A DNA stretch of 64,000 bases from Aurantimonas sp. HBX-1 (GTDB lineage: Bacteria; Pseudomonadota; Alphaproteobacteria; Rhizobiales; Rhizobiaceae), in assembly GCF_021391535.1 (NCBI RefSeq), contig NZ_CP090066.1, forward strand, positions 1,935,501-1,999,500, read 5' to 3'. Positions 53,465 to 64,000 of the stretch are shown in pieces; position 1 is the stretch's first letter; each line of letters starts with the position of its first letter. A program made the translations under genes and the position numbers. A model generated the notes under the pieces. The model saw only the letters and a program-made list of their open reading frames with translations, ran no database searches and was not told the DNA's origin.

Positions 53465-53998
53465 CTACTTCTTCTTGCCTTCCTTGCGGACGATGGTTTC
53501 GTCCGCGTATTTCACGCCCTTGCCCTTGTACGGCTCGGGACCGCGGTATTCGCGGATTTCAGCGGCGACCTGGCCGACACGCTGCTTGTCGATGCCGGAG
53601 ACGACGATCTCGGTCGGCTTCGGCACGACGATCTGGATGCCTTCCGGCACCGGATAGAGCACGTCGTGGCTGAAGCCAAGCGCCAGCTGCAGGTTCTTGC
53701 CCTGCAGCGACGCACGATAGCCGACGCCGTTGATCTCGAGCTTCTTCTCGAAGCCGGTCTTCACGCCGTTCAGGATGTTCGAGATCATCGTGCGGGACAT
53801 GCCCCACTTCGACCGCGAGTCCTTCGACTGATCGCGCGGATCCACCTGGATCGCGCCATCCTCCATCTTCACCAGCACTTCTTCGTTCACCACGAAGGAG
53901 AGCTCGCCTTTCGGTCCCTTGACCGTGACGGTCTGCCCATCGACGGACGCAGTCACGCCATCGGGTACGGCGACCGGCTTCTTACCAATACGAGACAT
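53465..53998 (-). CDS. rplF: 50S ribosomal protein L6
   Basis: 50S protein near the factor-binding centre. 177 aa made of two similar domains. Diagnostic ends are SRIGKKPVAVPDGVTASVDG and IREYRGPEPYKGKGVKYADE, with KGPKGELSF at about residues 33-41. It follows rpsH by 44 nt. Normal length and codon use. Confidence 0.97.
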   Translation of the reverse strand: MSRIGKKPVAVPDGVTASVDGQTVTVKGPKGELSFVVNEEVLVKMEDGAIQVDPRDQSKDSRSKWGMSRTMISNILNGVKTGFEKKLEINGVGYRASLQGKNLQLALGFSHDVLYPVPEGIQIVVPKPTEIVVSGIDKQRVGQVAAEIREYRGPEPYKGKGVKYADETIVRKEGKKK

Positions 53999-54042
53999 AT
54001 CGAAACCCTGTCCGTTCGTTGCGCTGGGAGGCTGCTACCGCG

Positions 54043-54441
54043 TCAGAAGACGCGGCAGAGCACCTCACCGCCGACATTCTGTTCGCGGGCGCTGTGATCG
54101 GCCATCACGCCCTTCGGCGTCGACAGAACCGAGATGCCCAGACCGTTCGCCACCTGCGGGATGGTCTTCGCCGAAACGTAGACCCGCCGACCAGGCTTGG
54201 AGACGCGAGCGATCTCGCGGATCACCGGAGTGCCCTCGTAGTACTTCAGCTCGATCTCGAATTCGGACTGGCCGTTGACGAACTCGGTCTGCGTGTAGCC
54301 GCGGATGTAGCCTTCGTCCTTGAGGACGTCGAGTACCCGGCCGCGCAGCTTCGACGCCGGCGTCATCACCGACGATTTGTTGCGCATGATGGCGTTGCGG
54401 ATGCGGGTCAGCATATCGCCGAGAGGATCAGATAGTGACAT
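54043..54441 (-). CDS. rpsH: 30S ribosomal protein S8
   Basis: Primary 16S rRNA-binding protein; in E. coli it also represses the spc operon by binding the L5 leader. 132 aa. Diagnostic segments: DPLGDMLTRIRNAIMRNKS at the N-terminus and LSTPKGVMADHSAREQNVGG at the C-terminus. It follows rpsN by 12 nt. No S8 repressor structure was identified here by eye. Confidence 0.97.
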   Translation of the reverse strand: MSLSDPLGDMLTRIRNAIMRNKSSVMTPASKLRGRVLDVLKDEGYIRGYTQTEFVNGQSEFEIELKYYEGTPVIREIARVSKPGRRVYVSAKTIPQVANGLGISVLSTPKGVMADHSAREQNVGGEVLCRVF

Positions 54442-54453
54442 GACGTGACCTCC

Positions 54454-54759
54454 TTACCAGCTCGACTTCACGATGCCGGGAATCTGGCCATTGTTGCCAA
54501 GGTCCCGGAGCGCGATGCGGCTCATCTTCAGCTTGCGATAGTAGGCACGCGGACGGCCGGTGACTTCGCAGCGATTGCGGACACGCACCTTCGAGCCGTT
54601 GCGCGGGAGTTCCGCCAGCTCGAGCTGCGCCCGGAAACGCTCCTCCATCGGAGCGTCGGCATTCTTGGTGATCGTCTTCAGAGCGGCACGCTTGGCGGCG
54701 TATTTCTTCACCAGCCTCTTGCGATGCTCGTTCTGCTCGATCATGCCCTTTTTGGCCAT
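54454..54759 (-). CDS. rpsN: 30S ribosomal protein S14
   Basis: 101-aa form of S14, the longer type without the zinc ribbon: only one Cys (RVRNRCEVTGRPRAYYRK) is present instead of four. The N-terminus AKKGMIEQNEHRKRLVKKYA is typical. It helps assemble the 30S head. Located between rplE and rpsH, spaced 25 and 12 nt. Confidence 0.97.
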   Translation of the reverse strand: MAKKGMIEQNEHRKRLVKKYAAKRAALKTITKNADAPMEERFRAQLELAELPRNGSKVRVRNRCEVTGRPRAYYRKLKMSRIALRDLGNNGQIPGIVKSSW

Positions 54760-54784
54760 TGTCTCGTCCTTTGCTCGACTGCCG

Positions 54785-55348
54785 TTACTGGCGGAAGGGG
54801 AAGTTGAACGCCTTCAGCAGCGCCCGGGCTTCCTCGTCATTGTTCGCCGTCGTACAGACGATGATGTCCATGCCCCACATCTGATCAACCTTGTCGTAGT
54901 TGATCTCGGGGAACACGATGTGTTCCTTGATGCCCATGGCGAAATTGCCGCGGCCATCGAAGCTCTTCGGGTTCAGGCCGCGGAAGTCGCGGACACGCGG
55001 CAGCGCGATCTGCACCAGCCGGTCCATGAACTCGTACATTTTGTCCTTGCGCAGGGTGACCTTCGCACCGATCGGCATGCCTTCGCGCAGCTTGAAGCCG
55101 GCGATCGACTTGGTGGCGCGGGTCACGACCGGCTTCTGGCCGGCGATGCGCGCCAGATCCTCGGCGGCCACGCTCGGCTTCTTGGAGTCCGCCGTCGCCT
55201 CGCCAACACCCATGTTGATGACGATCTTCTCGAGGCGCGGAACCTGCATCTCGTTGGAATACGAGAACTGCTCGAGCAGCGCCTTGCGGATTTCCTCGCG
55301 ATAGACGCGCTTCAGCCGCGGCTCGTAAGCGGTTGCTGTATCAGCCAT
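54785..55348 (-). CDS. rplE: 50S ribosomal protein L5
   Basis: Binds 5S rRNA and contacts the P-site tRNA. 187 aa. Diagnostic segments: VPRLEKIVINMGVGEATADS, TRATKSIAGFKLREGMPIG and EHIVFPEINYDKVDQMWGMD. Its start overlaps the end of rplX by 8 nt, indicating translational coupling. Ordinary length. Confidence 0.97.
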   Translation of the reverse strand: MADTATAYEPRLKRVYREEIRKALLEQFSYSNEMQVPRLEKIVINMGVGEATADSKKPSVAAEDLARIAGQKPVVTRATKSIAGFKLREGMPIGAKVTLRKDKMYEFMDRLVQIALPRVRDFRGLNPKSFDGRGNFAMGIKEHIVFPEINYDKVDQMWGMDIIVCTTANNDEEARALLKAFNFPFRQ

Positions 55349-55655
55349 TGATCTGCTCTCCCGAGCGCTTCGCGACGCGCACCTTGGTGCCGTCGTCGAG
55401 GGTCTTGAAGCCGACGCGGGTCGCCTTGCCGTCCTTCGGGTCGGAGACCGCGAGGTTCGACAGGTGGATCGGGGCTTCCTTGCTGATGATGCCGGCTTCC
55501 TGCGAAGCCGACTGGCGCTGATGGCGCTTGACCATGTTGACGCCGCGCACCAGGGCGCGATCGTCCTTCGGCATCATCTTGATGACTTCGCCCGACCGGC
55601 CCTTGTCCTTGCCGGCGAGCACGACGACGGTGTCGCCCTTGCGGATCTTCTGCAT
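55341..55655 (-). CDS. rplX: 50S ribosomal protein L24
   Basis: Assembly-initiator protein of the 50S subunit. 104 aa with the KOW motif near the N-terminus (RKGDTVVVLAGKDKGRSGEV) followed by VRGVNMVKRHQRQSASQEAG. It lies 13 nt after rplN and overlaps rplE by 8 nt. Standard spc-operon position. Confidence 0.97.
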   Translation of the reverse strand: MQKIRKGDTVVVLAGKDKGRSGEVIKMMPKDDRALVRGVNMVKRHQRQSASQEAGIISKEAPIHLSNLAVSDPKDGKATRVGFKTLDDGTKVRVAKRSGEQING

Positions 55656-55668
55656 CGTCCGCTCTCCT

Positions 55669-56037
55669 CTATAGAACTTCGGGGGCCAGCGAGATGATCT
55701 TCATGTGGTTCTTGGCGCGAAGCTCGCGCGGAACCGGTCCGAAGATACGGGTGCCGACTGGCTCTTTCTTGTTGTCGATGAGCACCGCGGCATTCGAGTC
55801 GAACCGAATGACCGAACCGTCGGCGCGACGGATGTCCTTGGCGGTACGTACCACCACGGCCTTCATCACGTCGCCCTTCTTGACGCGGCCGCGCGGAATG
55901 GCCTCCTTGATCGACACCACGATGATGTCGCCGACGGAGGCATACTTCCGCTTCGAGCCGCCCAGAACCTTGATGCACATGACACGACGCGCGCCGGAAT
56001 TATCCGCGACGTCGAGGTTTGTTTGCATCTGAATCAT
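55669..56037 (-). CDS. rplN: 50S ribosomal protein L14
   Basis: 122-aa protein at the subunit interface. Highly conserved segments are readable: MIQMQTNLDVADNSGARRVM at the start, KEAIPRGRVKKGDVMKAVVV in the middle and GTRIFGPVPRELRAKNHMKI near the end. It is the first gene of the classical spc segment; the gap to rpsQ is 64 nt. Confidence 0.98.
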   Translation of the reverse strand: MIQMQTNLDVADNSGARRVMCIKVLGGSKRKYASVGDIIVVSIKEAIPRGRVKKGDVMKAVVVRTAKDIRRADGSVIRFDSNAAVLIDNKKEPVGTRIFGPVPRELRAKNHMKIISLAPEVL

Positions 56038-56101
56038 GTCAGGCCGCCTTCAAAGCTTGTTGCCGGGAGGCGCCGCGGAGGCGCTTCACCGACCGTACCG
56101 A

Positions 56102-56350
56102 TTAACTGGCTGCTGCCGCGTCGTTGGAAACGACGACCCAGCTCTTGTCCTTCGAGATCGGACGGCTCTCCTGGATGGAGACCATGTCGCCGACCTTGCA
56201 CTGGTTGTTCTCGTCGTGCGCCTTGTACTTCTTCGACCGGCGCACGGTCTTCTTGAACAGCGGATGGGTGAAGCGACGCTCCACCAGAACCACCACCGTC
56301 TTCTCGTTCTTGTCGGAGACCACCGTCCCCTGCAGGATGCGTTTCGGCAT
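56102..56350 (-). CDS. rpsQ: 30S ribosomal protein S17
   Basis: Small primary 16S rRNA-binding protein with an OB fold. 82 aa. Diagnostic segments PKRILQGTVVSDKNEKTVVV and HPLFKKTVRRSKKYKAHDEN. It follows rpmC by 10 nt and ends the S10-operon part of the cluster. Confidence 0.97.
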   Translation of the reverse strand: MPKRILQGTVVSDKNEKTVVVLVERRFTHPLFKKTVRRSKKYKAHDENNQCKVGDMVSIQESRPISKDKSWVVVSNDAAAAS

Positions 56351-56360
56351 TATCTGATCC

Positions 56361-56561
56361 TCAGGCCTTCGCCTCGGCCGCCTTGGAGCGGTTGATCGTC
56401 TTGATCCGTGCGATGTCGCGACGCACCTGGCGCACGCGGGCGGTGTTCTCGAGCTGACCGGTGGCCCGCTGGAAGCGCAGGTTGAACTGCTCCTTCTTCA
56501 GCTTGGCGAGCTCTTCCGTGAGTTCGTCCTGGGTCAGCGTCTTGACGTCGGAAGCTTTCAC
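56361..56561 (-). CDS. rpmC: 50S ribosomal protein L29
   Basis: 66-aa helical protein at the nascent-chain exit, near the docking site for trigger factor. The family pattern LTEELAKLKKEQFNLRFQRA-like (TEELAKLKKEQFNLRFQRA) and VRQVRRDIARIKTI is clear. Spaced 12 nt from rplP and 10 nt from rpsQ. Confidence 0.97.
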   Translation of the reverse strand: MKASDVKTLTQDELTEELAKLKKEQFNLRFQRATGQLENTARVRQVRRDIARIKTINRSKAAEAKA

Positions 56562-56573
56562 TTCAAACTCTCC

Positions 56574-56987
56574 TTACTCGGCGATGCGCTGGATGAAGCG
56601 CGTACGGATCGGGAGCTTCGCAGCTCCGAGCCGCAGCGCTTCCCGCGCGATGTCTTCGGACACGCCGTCGATCTCGAACATGACGCGACCGGGATGAACC
56701 CGGGCGGCCCAGTAGTCGACGGAGCCCTTGCCCTTGCCCATGCGGACTTCGGTCGGCTTCGACGTGACCGGCAGGTCCGGGAAGATCCGGATCCAGACGC
56801 GGCCCTGGCGCTTCATCTGACGGGTGATCGCGCGGCGGGCCGCCTCGATCTGCCGGGCGGTCACCCGCTCCGGCTCTACCGCCTTCAGGCCGAACGAACC
56901 GAAATTGAGGCTCGTTCCACCCTTGGCCGTCCCGTGAATGCGTCCCTTGAACGCCTTCCGGTACTTCGTGCGCTTTGGCTGCAGCAT
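56574..56987 (-). CDS. rplP: 50S ribosomal protein L16
   Basis: 137-aa protein near the A site, important for tRNA accommodation. Diagnostic segments: MLQPKRTKYRKAFKGRIHGT, ARRAITRQMKRQGRVWIRIF and TEVRMGKGKGSVDYWAARVH. It follows rpsC by 25 nt. Ordinary. Confidence 0.98.
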   Translation of the reverse strand: MLQPKRTKYRKAFKGRIHGTAKGGTSLNFGSFGLKAVEPERVTARQIEAARRAITRQMKRQGRVWIRIFPDLPVTSKPTEVRMGKGKGSVDYWAARVHPGRVMFEIDGVSEDIAREALRLGAAKLPIRTRFIQRIAE

Positions 56988-57012
56988 CTTGCGTTACTCC
57001 GAATTCTGGCCG

Positions 57013-57720
57013 TCAGGCGTGCTCGCGGCGACGACCGCCGCCACCCTGGCTCTCGCCTTCGATCTGACGGCGCTCGGAGGCCATCGGGTCGTGCTCGAGA
57101 ATCTCGCCCTTGAAGATCCACACCTTGACGCCGCAAATGCCGTAGGCAGTCTTGGCTTCGGCGGTGCCATAGTCGATGTCGGCGCGCAGCGTGTGCAGCG
57201 GCACCCGGCCCTCGCGGTACCATTCCGTCCGGGCGATCTCGGCGCCGCCGAGGCGGCCGCCGCAATTGATCCGGATGCCTTCCGCGCCGAGGCGCATGGC
57301 CGACTGGACCGCCCGCTTCATCGCCCGGCGGAACGCCACGCGGCGCTCCAACTGCTGGGCGATCGACTGTGCCACCAGCGTCGCATCGATCTCCGGCTTG
57401 CGGATCTCGACGATGTTGATGTGCGTCTCGGCGTCTGTCATCGAGGCGAGCTTCTTGCGAAGCTTCTCGATGTCGGCGCCCTTCTTGCCGATGACGATGC
57501 CCGGACGCGCCGAGTGGATCGTGATGCGGCACTTCTTGTGCGGACGCTCGATGACGATCTTGGAGACCGCGGCCTGCTTCAGCTCTTCGAGCAGATAGGC
57601 GCGGATCTTCAGATCCTCGTGCAGGAGTTCGCCATATTCGCCGGTGTTGGCGAACCAGCGCGAGTCCCAGGTGCGGTTGATCCCGAGGCGGAAGCCGGTC
57701 GGGTTGATTTTCTGACCCAT
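57013..57720 (-). CDS. rpsC: 30S ribosomal protein S3
   Basis: Forms part of the mRNA entry tunnel. 235 aa. N-terminus MGQKINPTGFRLGINRTWDS; a KH domain with IHSARPGIVIGKKGADIEKL near residues 65-85; C-terminal domain with AEGIRINCGGRLGGAEIART. A basic, Gly-rich tail ends the protein (QGGGGRRREHA). Its ATG overlaps the rplV stop by one base. Confidence 0.98.
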   Translation of the reverse strand: MGQKINPTGFRLGINRTWDSRWFANTGEYGELLHEDLKIRAYLLEELKQAAVSKIVIERPHKKCRITIHSARPGIVIGKKGADIEKLRKKLASMTDAETHINIVEIRKPEIDATLVAQSIAQQLERRVAFRRAMKRAVQSAMRLGAEGIRINCGGRLGGAEIARTEWYREGRVPLHTLRADIDYGTAEAKTAYGICGVKVWIFKGEILEHDPMASERRQIEGESQGGGGRRREHA

Positions 57721-58109
57721 TATGCGGCCTCCTCGAGTTCGGCGACCTCGCGGACGACGATCGTCAGATGCGAGAAGGGCTTCTCCACCCGGCTCGCACG
57801 ACCGCGACCGCGGGCGTGAAAGCGCTTCATCGTGATCGACTTGCCGACATAGGCTTCCGCCACGATCAGCGCGTCCACGTCGAGATCATGGTTGTTCTCG
57901 GCGTTCGCGATGGCGCTTTCCAGCGTCTTCTTGACCGTCTCGGCGATCCGCTTGCGCGAGAAGGTCAGGTCCGCCAGGGCGGCCTCGACCTTCTTGCCGC
58001 GGATCAGCTGCGCGACGAGGTTGAGTTTCTGCGGGCTGACACGGATCGTCCGGGCGACAGCTCTCGCTTCGTTTTCCTTAAGCCGGCGCTCGGCCTTCGC
58101 CTTACCCAT
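57720..58109 (-). CDS. rplV: 50S ribosomal protein L22
   Basis: Lines the nascent-peptide tunnel; its beta-hairpin contributes to macrolide sensitivity in other bacteria. 129 aa. Diagnostic segments: RTIRVSPQKLNLVAQLIRGK and TMKRFHARGRGRASRVEKPF, with NAENNHDLDVDALIVAEAYV between. Separated from rpsS by 2 nt and overlapping rpsC by one base. Confidence 0.98.
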   Translation of the reverse strand: MGKAKAERRLKENEARAVARTIRVSPQKLNLVAQLIRGKKVEAALADLTFSRKRIAETVKKTLESAIANAENNHDLDVDALIVAEAYVGKSITMKRFHARGRGRASRVEKPFSHLTIVVREVAELEEAA

Positions 58110-58111
58110 CG

Positions 58112-58390
58112 TTACTTCCTCTTCGCCTTCTTGTCGGCGCCGTGGCCGTAATAGGTACGGGTCGGAGCGAACTCGCCGAACTTGTGTCCGACCATGTCCT
58201 CGTTGACCGAGACCGGGATGTGCTTGTTGCCGTTGTAGACGCCAAACACCAGTCCGACGAACTGCGGCAGGATCGTCGAACGACGGGTCCAGATCTTGAT
58301 CACATCATTGCGGCCGCTCTCGCGCGCCTTCTCGGCTTTCTTGAGAAGGTAGCCATCGACGAACGGACCCTTCCAGACGGAACGTGTCAT
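58112..58390 (-). CDS. rpsS: 30S ribosomal protein S19
   Basis: 92-aa head protein that forms an intersubunit bridge. N-terminus TRSVWKGPFVDGYLLKKAEK, core RRSTILPQFVGLVFGVYNGN, C-terminus EFAPTRTYYGHGADKKAKRK. The ATG is 11 nt after the rplB stop; the reading frame stays open upstream into rplB but that part is not translated in this frame. Confidence 0.97.
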   Translation of the reverse strand: MTRSVWKGPFVDGYLLKKAEKARESGRNDVIKIWTRRSTILPQFVGLVFGVYNGNKHIPVSVNEDMVGHKFGEFAPTRTYYGHGADKKAKRK

Positions 58391-58401
58391 GAAAAAACCC
58401 C

Positions 58402-59238
58402 TTACTTCTTGCGCTGATGGCGCGAGCGCATGATGAACTTGTCGGTCGCCTTGTTCTGGCGCGTCCGCTTGCCCTTGGTGGGCTTGCCCCAGGGCGAGAC
58501 CGGATGGCGGCCACCCGAGGTGCGGCCTTCGCCGCCGCCGTGCGGGTGATCGACCGGGTTCATCGCGACACCGCGCACATGCGGGCGGCGGCCGAGCCAG
58601 CGCGAGCGGCCAGCCTTGCCGAGATTGATGTTCGAGTGGTCCGGATTGGACACCGCCCCGACCGTGGCGAAGCACGAGGACGACACCAGCCGCTGCTCAC
58701 CCGAATTGAGGCGCAGGATCGCCATGCCCTGGTCGCGACCGACCAACTGGGCATAGGACCCGGCCGAGCGGGCGATCTGGCCACCCTTCATCGGCTTCAT
58801 CTCCACATTGTGGATGATGGTGCCGACGGGCAGCGACGACAGCGGCATCGCATTGCCCGGCTTGACGTCCACGCCGGTCATGCCCGCGATGATCTGGTCG
58901 CCGGCAGCCAGGCGCTGTGGCGCCAGGATGTAGGCGAGCTCGCCATCGGCATACTTGATCAGCGCGATGAACGCGGTCCGGTTCGGATCGTACTCGATTC
59001 GCTCCACCGTGCCGACGACATCCAGCTTGCGCCGCTTGAAGTCGATCTGGCGGTAGGTCCGCTTGTGCCCGCCGCCCTGGTAGCGCGCCGTCACGCGACC
59101 GGTATTGTTGCGGCCGCCCTTCTGGCTGAGACCCTCGGTCAGATGCTTGACCGGCTTGCCCTTCCAGAGGCCCGAGCGATCGACGATGACCAGCTGGCGC
59201 TGGCTCGGCGTGTTCGGTTTGAAATTCTTAAGTGCCAT
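58402..59238 (-). CDS. rplB: 50S ribosomal protein L2
   Basis: Universally conserved primary 23S rRNA-binding protein, needed for subunit joining. 278 aa. Segments: KHLTEGLSQKGGRNNTGRVT, the hinge GGGHKRTYRQIDFKR, and the C-terminal RGVAMNPVDHPHGGGEGRTS containing the conserved His near residue 230. Standard length and position between rplW and rpsS. Confidence 0.98.
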   Translation of the reverse strand: MALKNFKPNTPSQRQLVIVDRSGLWKGKPVKHLTEGLSQKGGRNNTGRVTARYQGGGHKRTYRQIDFKRRKLDVVGTVERIEYDPNRTAFIALIKYADGELAYILAPQRLAAGDQIIAGMTGVDVKPGNAMPLSSLPVGTIIHNVEMKPMKGGQIARSAGSYAQLVGRDQGMAILRLNSGEQRLVSSSCFATVGAVSNPDHSNINLGKAGRSRWLGRRPHVRGVAMNPVDHPHGGGEGRTSGGRHPVSPWGKPTKGKRTRQNKATDKFIMRSRHQRKK

Positions 59239-59259
59239 TGCCTAATCCTCCGGTCCCGA

Positions 59260-59553
59260 TCAAAGACCGGTCGAGACGTCGATCGACTGGCCTTCGGCCA
59301 ATGTCACGACGGCTTTTTTCTGATCGCTCTGGCGACCGATGCGGCCGCGGAAGCGCTTGACCTTGCCCTTGCGGACCAGCGTGTTGACGGCGGTGACCTT
59401 CACCCCGAACAGCGCCTCGACGGCCGCCCGGATCTCCGGCTTGGTGGCCGTGCGGGGGACGTTGAAGACCACCTGGTTCGAATCCGACAGCATGGTCGAC
59501 TTCTCGGTGATCACCGGGCTGGTGATGACGTCGTAGTGGCGAAGATCGTTCAT
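59260..59553 (-). CDS. rplW: 50S ribosomal protein L23
   Basis: 97-aa exit-site protein that docks trigger factor and SRP. Segments: YDVITSPVITEKSTMLSDSN and KVTAVNTLVRKGKVKRFRGR. Its ATG overlaps the rplD stop codon by 4 nt, so translation is coupled. Ordinary length. Confidence 0.97.
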   Translation of the reverse strand: MNDLRHYDVITSPVITEKSTMLSDSNQVVFNVPRTATKPEIRAAVEALFGVKVTAVNTLVRKGKVKRFRGRIGRQSDQKKAVVTLAEGQSIDVSTGL

Positions 59554-60170
59554 TTGAACCGCTCCTCGAGAGCCTCGACGGCGGCCTTCGACAGCACGAG
59601 GGTCCGGCGACGGAGAATGTCGTAGACGTTGATGCCCTGGACCGGCAGCACGTCGATGTTCGGAATGTTGCGAGCCGAACGCGAGAAGTTCACGTCAAGC
59701 TCGGCACCGCCGATGAGCAGCGCGTTCGCCAGACCGAGATCGGCGAGGCTCTTCACCATGCCCTTGGTCTTGGCATCGGCGCTCTTCAGCTCGTCGATGA
59801 TCATCAGGCCGCCGGACTTGGCCTTGGCCGACAGTGCGTGCCGCAGCGCCAGCGCCCGGACCTTCTTGGGAAGGTCGTGAGCATGGCTGCGCGACGTCGG
59901 GCCGTGGGCCTTGCCGCCGCCGCGGAACTGCGGTGCGCGTGCCGAACCGTGACGGGCACGACCGGTGCCCTTCTGGCGGTAGAGCTTGGCGCCGGTCCGT
60001 GCGATCTCCGCGCGGCCCAGCGTCTGGTGCGTGCCCTGCTGGCGCTTGGCCAGCTGCCAGCGAACCATGCGCTGCAGGATGTCGTCGCGGGGCTCGAGAC
60101 CGAAGATCTCGTCCGCCAGCGTCACCTGGCCGGCGTCCTTGCCGTCGAGGCTCTTGATCGTGAAATCCAT
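59550..60170 (-). CDS. rplD: 50S ribosomal protein L4
   Basis: Tunnel-lining 50S protein; in E. coli it also autoregulates the S10 operon. 206 aa. Segments: RQQGTHQTLGRAEIARTGAK, TGRARHGSARAPQFRGGGKA (the extended loop) and NIPNIDVLPVQGINVYDILR. Coupled to rplC by a one-base overlap and to rplW by 4 nt. No autoregulatory leader was recognised. Confidence 0.98.
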   Translation of the reverse strand: MDFTIKSLDGKDAGQVTLADEIFGLEPRDDILQRMVRWQLAKRQQGTHQTLGRAEIARTGAKLYRQKGTGRARHGSARAPQFRGGGKAHGPTSRSHAHDLPKKVRALALRHALSAKAKSGGLMIIDELKSADAKTKGMVKSLADLGLANALLIGGAELDVNFSRSARNIPNIDVLPVQGINVYDILRRRTLVLSKAAVEALEERFK

Positions 60171-60898
60171 TATTCCGCTCCCTCGGAAGCGTCCGCGGTC
60201 TCTGCGGCGGCACCGTTACCGGAGGCCTGGCGCAGCGCGGCCGGCTTCGGCGCGTTGTCGGGCAGCGCCGCCTTGACGGCGTCGCGAATTTCGATCCAGC
60301 CGCCCTTCGAACCCGGAACCGCACCGCGGATCAGGATCAGGCCCTTGTCGGGATCGGTGCGGACCACTTCGAGGTTCTGCGTGGTGACGCGAACCTGACC
60401 CATGTGACCGGCCATCTTCTTGTTCTTGAAGACCTTGCCCGGATCCTGGCGCTGACCGGTCGAACCCAGCGAACGGTGCGAGACCGAGACGCCGTGGGTC
60501 GCCCGAAGACCACCGAAATTGTGCCGCTTCATGCCGCCGGCGAAGCCCTTACCGATCGAGGTACCCGTCACGTCGACCTTCTGGCCGGGGACGAAGTGCT
60601 CGGCCGTGATCTCGGACCCGACGTCGATCATGTTGTCGTCCGTGACGCGGAACTCGACGAGCTTGCGCTTCGGCTCGACCGAGGCCTGGGCGAAGACGCC
60701 GCGCATGGCCTTGGACGTGTTCTTCACCTTGGCGAGACCGGCGCCGAGCTGAACGGCGCTGTAGCCGTTCTTCTCGCGGGTCCGCTGGGCGATGACCTGG
60801 AGGTTTTCAACCCGCAGGACGGTAACCGGCACGTGCTCGCCGACGTCGTTGTAGACGCGGGTCATGCCGACCTTCTGTGCAATCACACCTGAACGCAT
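60170..60898 (-). CDS. rplC: 50S ribosomal protein L3
   Basis: 242-aa protein near the peptidyl transferase centre, longer than the about 210 residues of E. coli because of an Ala/Glu-rich C-terminal tail. N-terminus MRSGVIAQKVGMTRVYNDVG; signature FAGGMKRHNFGGLRATHGVS near residues 125-145; SLGSTGQRQDPGKVFKNKKM follows. Starts 26 nt after rpsJ. Confidence 0.98.
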   Translation of the reverse strand: MRSGVIAQKVGMTRVYNDVGEHVPVTVLRVENLQVIAQRTREKNGYSAVQLGAGLAKVKNTSKAMRGVFAQASVEPKRKLVEFRVTDDNMIDVGSEITAEHFVPGQKVDVTGTSIGKGFAGGMKRHNFGGLRATHGVSVSHRSLGSTGQRQDPGKVFKNKKMAGHMGQVRVTTQNLEVVRTDPDKGLILIRGAVPGSKGGWIEIRDAVKAALPDNAPKPAALRQASGNGAAAETADASEGAE

Positions 60899-60924
60899 GG
60901 GGCGTTGTCCTTCCCGTGCTCGTA

Positions 60925-61233
60925 TCAGAGCTTGATCTCGACATCGACGCCAGCGGCGAGGTCGAGCTTCATGAGCGCATCAACCGTCTGCGGCGTCGGA
61001 TCGACGATGTCGAGGAGCCGCTTATGGGTGCGCATTTCGAACTGCTCGCGCGACTTCTTGTCGATGTGCGGCGAGCGGTTCACGGTAAACTTCTCGATTC
61101 GCGTCGGCAGCGGGATCGGACCACGGACATTGGCGCCGGTGCGCTTGGCGGTCGAAACGATCTCGCGCGTCGAGGCGTCGAGGACCCGGTGGTCGAACGC
61201 CTTGAGGCGGATGCGGATATTCTGGCCGTTCAT
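60925..61233 (-). CDS. rpsJ: 30S ribosomal protein S10 (NusE)
   Basis: 102-aa head protein; also acts as NusE in transcription antitermination. N-terminus MNGQNIRIRLKAFDHRVLDA, loop PIPLPTRIEKFTVNRSPHID, and KRLLDIVDPTPQTVDALMKL near the end. The ATG at 61233 gives the family-typical start; nine extra residues would be added by the earlier ATG. First gene of the S10 operon, 168 nt after tuf. Confidence 0.97.
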   Translation of the reverse strand: MNGQNIRIRLKAFDHRVLDASTREIVSTAKRTGANVRGPIPLPTRIEKFTVNRSPHIDKKSREQFEMRTHKRLLDIVDPTPQTVDALMKLDLAAGVDVEIKL

Positions 61234-61353
61234 TTCATTCGTCCTCTCGTCGGACCACACCGGCCTAGCGGCGGTTTCCGAGCGCTTGTCTTCTCAAGGC
61301 AGCCATGTCGTCGCGAGGACTGACCCCGCCTGCCCCGTGGGGCGAATTCGAAG

Positions 61354-61387
61354 GGCGCGGCGGCCCGGATTGCTCCGGCGCCGCGCC
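61354..61387 (-). terminator. GC-rich hairpin after tuf
   Basis: Nine-base-pair arms GGCGCGGCG and CGCCGCGCC around a 16-nt loop that can itself pair (CCGG/CCGG). It lies 14 nt after the tuf stop. There is no T-tract, so it is more likely an mRNA-stabilising or attenuating structure than a full terminator. Confidence 0.4.
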
Positions 61388-61401
61388 TTATCTTGCCGTC
61401 G

Positions 61402-62577
<1,176 letters not shown>

Positions 62578-62640
62578 CGTGGCGCTCCATTGTCTTATCG
62601 CGGCTCAGCGAGCCGAATTTCTGTTCCCGGACGGATCCGA

Positions 62641-64000
<1,360 letters not shown>

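Overview
This 64 kb window is high-GC core chromosome of an alphaproteobacterium, most likely order Hyphomicrobiales (Rhizobiales). The support is an EipB/DUF1849 protein, an Atp12-family chaperone, DUF1489 and DUF482 proteins, a phasin, a SPOR-tailed DacA, the gene order rpsB-tsf-pyrH-frr-uppS-cdsA-rseP-bamA without dxr, and a candidate CtrA box. The family is not resolved from sequence alone. No transposase, integrase, phage gene or CRISPR array was recognised.

Layout. (1) 1-8490, minus strand: rpsB, tsf, pyrH, frr, uppS, cdsA, rseP and bamA (3' end cut off by the window), linking translation factors to envelope biogenesis. (2) 8544-13657: eipB, then plus-strand ridA-like, glycerophosphodiesterase, DUF482 and HIT genes, then a minus-strand azlCD exporter pair. 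(3) 13695-19028: clpS-clpA, a phasin with a candidate PhaR site, and a DacA-type carboxypeptidase. (4) 19029-28079: DUF1489, a 41-aa membrane microprotein and DUF599 gene flanking a candidate CtrA site, YdcF with an apparent CTG start, an aldo/keto reductase, a DUF1624 membrane protein, a MerR regulator with its operator, MgtE, a DUF475/TerC protein and a lipid kinase. (5) 28080-29653: the only accessory-looking stretch, with a possible 60-aa membrane-tail protein, an orphan exported SH3-like protein behind competing inverted repeats, and tRNA-Leu(GAG). (6) 29777-46504: lipB; pccA and pccB separated by an XRE regulator, an EamA transporter, a YaiI protein and a PAS-GGDEF cyclase; the module rluC-like, HAD phosphatase, atp12; a BCCT transporter; degQ-rarA; a 43-aa exported peptide with its own terminator; an epimerase-family protein. 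(7) 46564-64000, minus strand: fusA (5' end cut off), tuf, the S10 and spc operons, secY, adk and the alpha operon (rpsM, rpsK, rpoA, rplQ).

How it works together: the two ends are growth-rate machinery (ribosome, elongation factors, RNA polymerase alpha, Sec translocon, phospholipid and undecaprenyl synthesis, outer-membrane assembly). The middle carries envelope maintenance (EipB, DacA, DegQ, YdcF), proteolysis (ClpSA), carbon storage (phasin), propionyl-CoA metabolism (PccAB), lipoylation (LipB) and ion or osmolyte transport (MgtE, BCCT, AzlCD). I see no convincing new multi-gene system. The most unusual items are small exported or membrane peptides, one orphan exported protein with a structured leader, and several candidate regulatory sites. 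Very long opposite-strand ORFs are GC-driven shadows and were left out.
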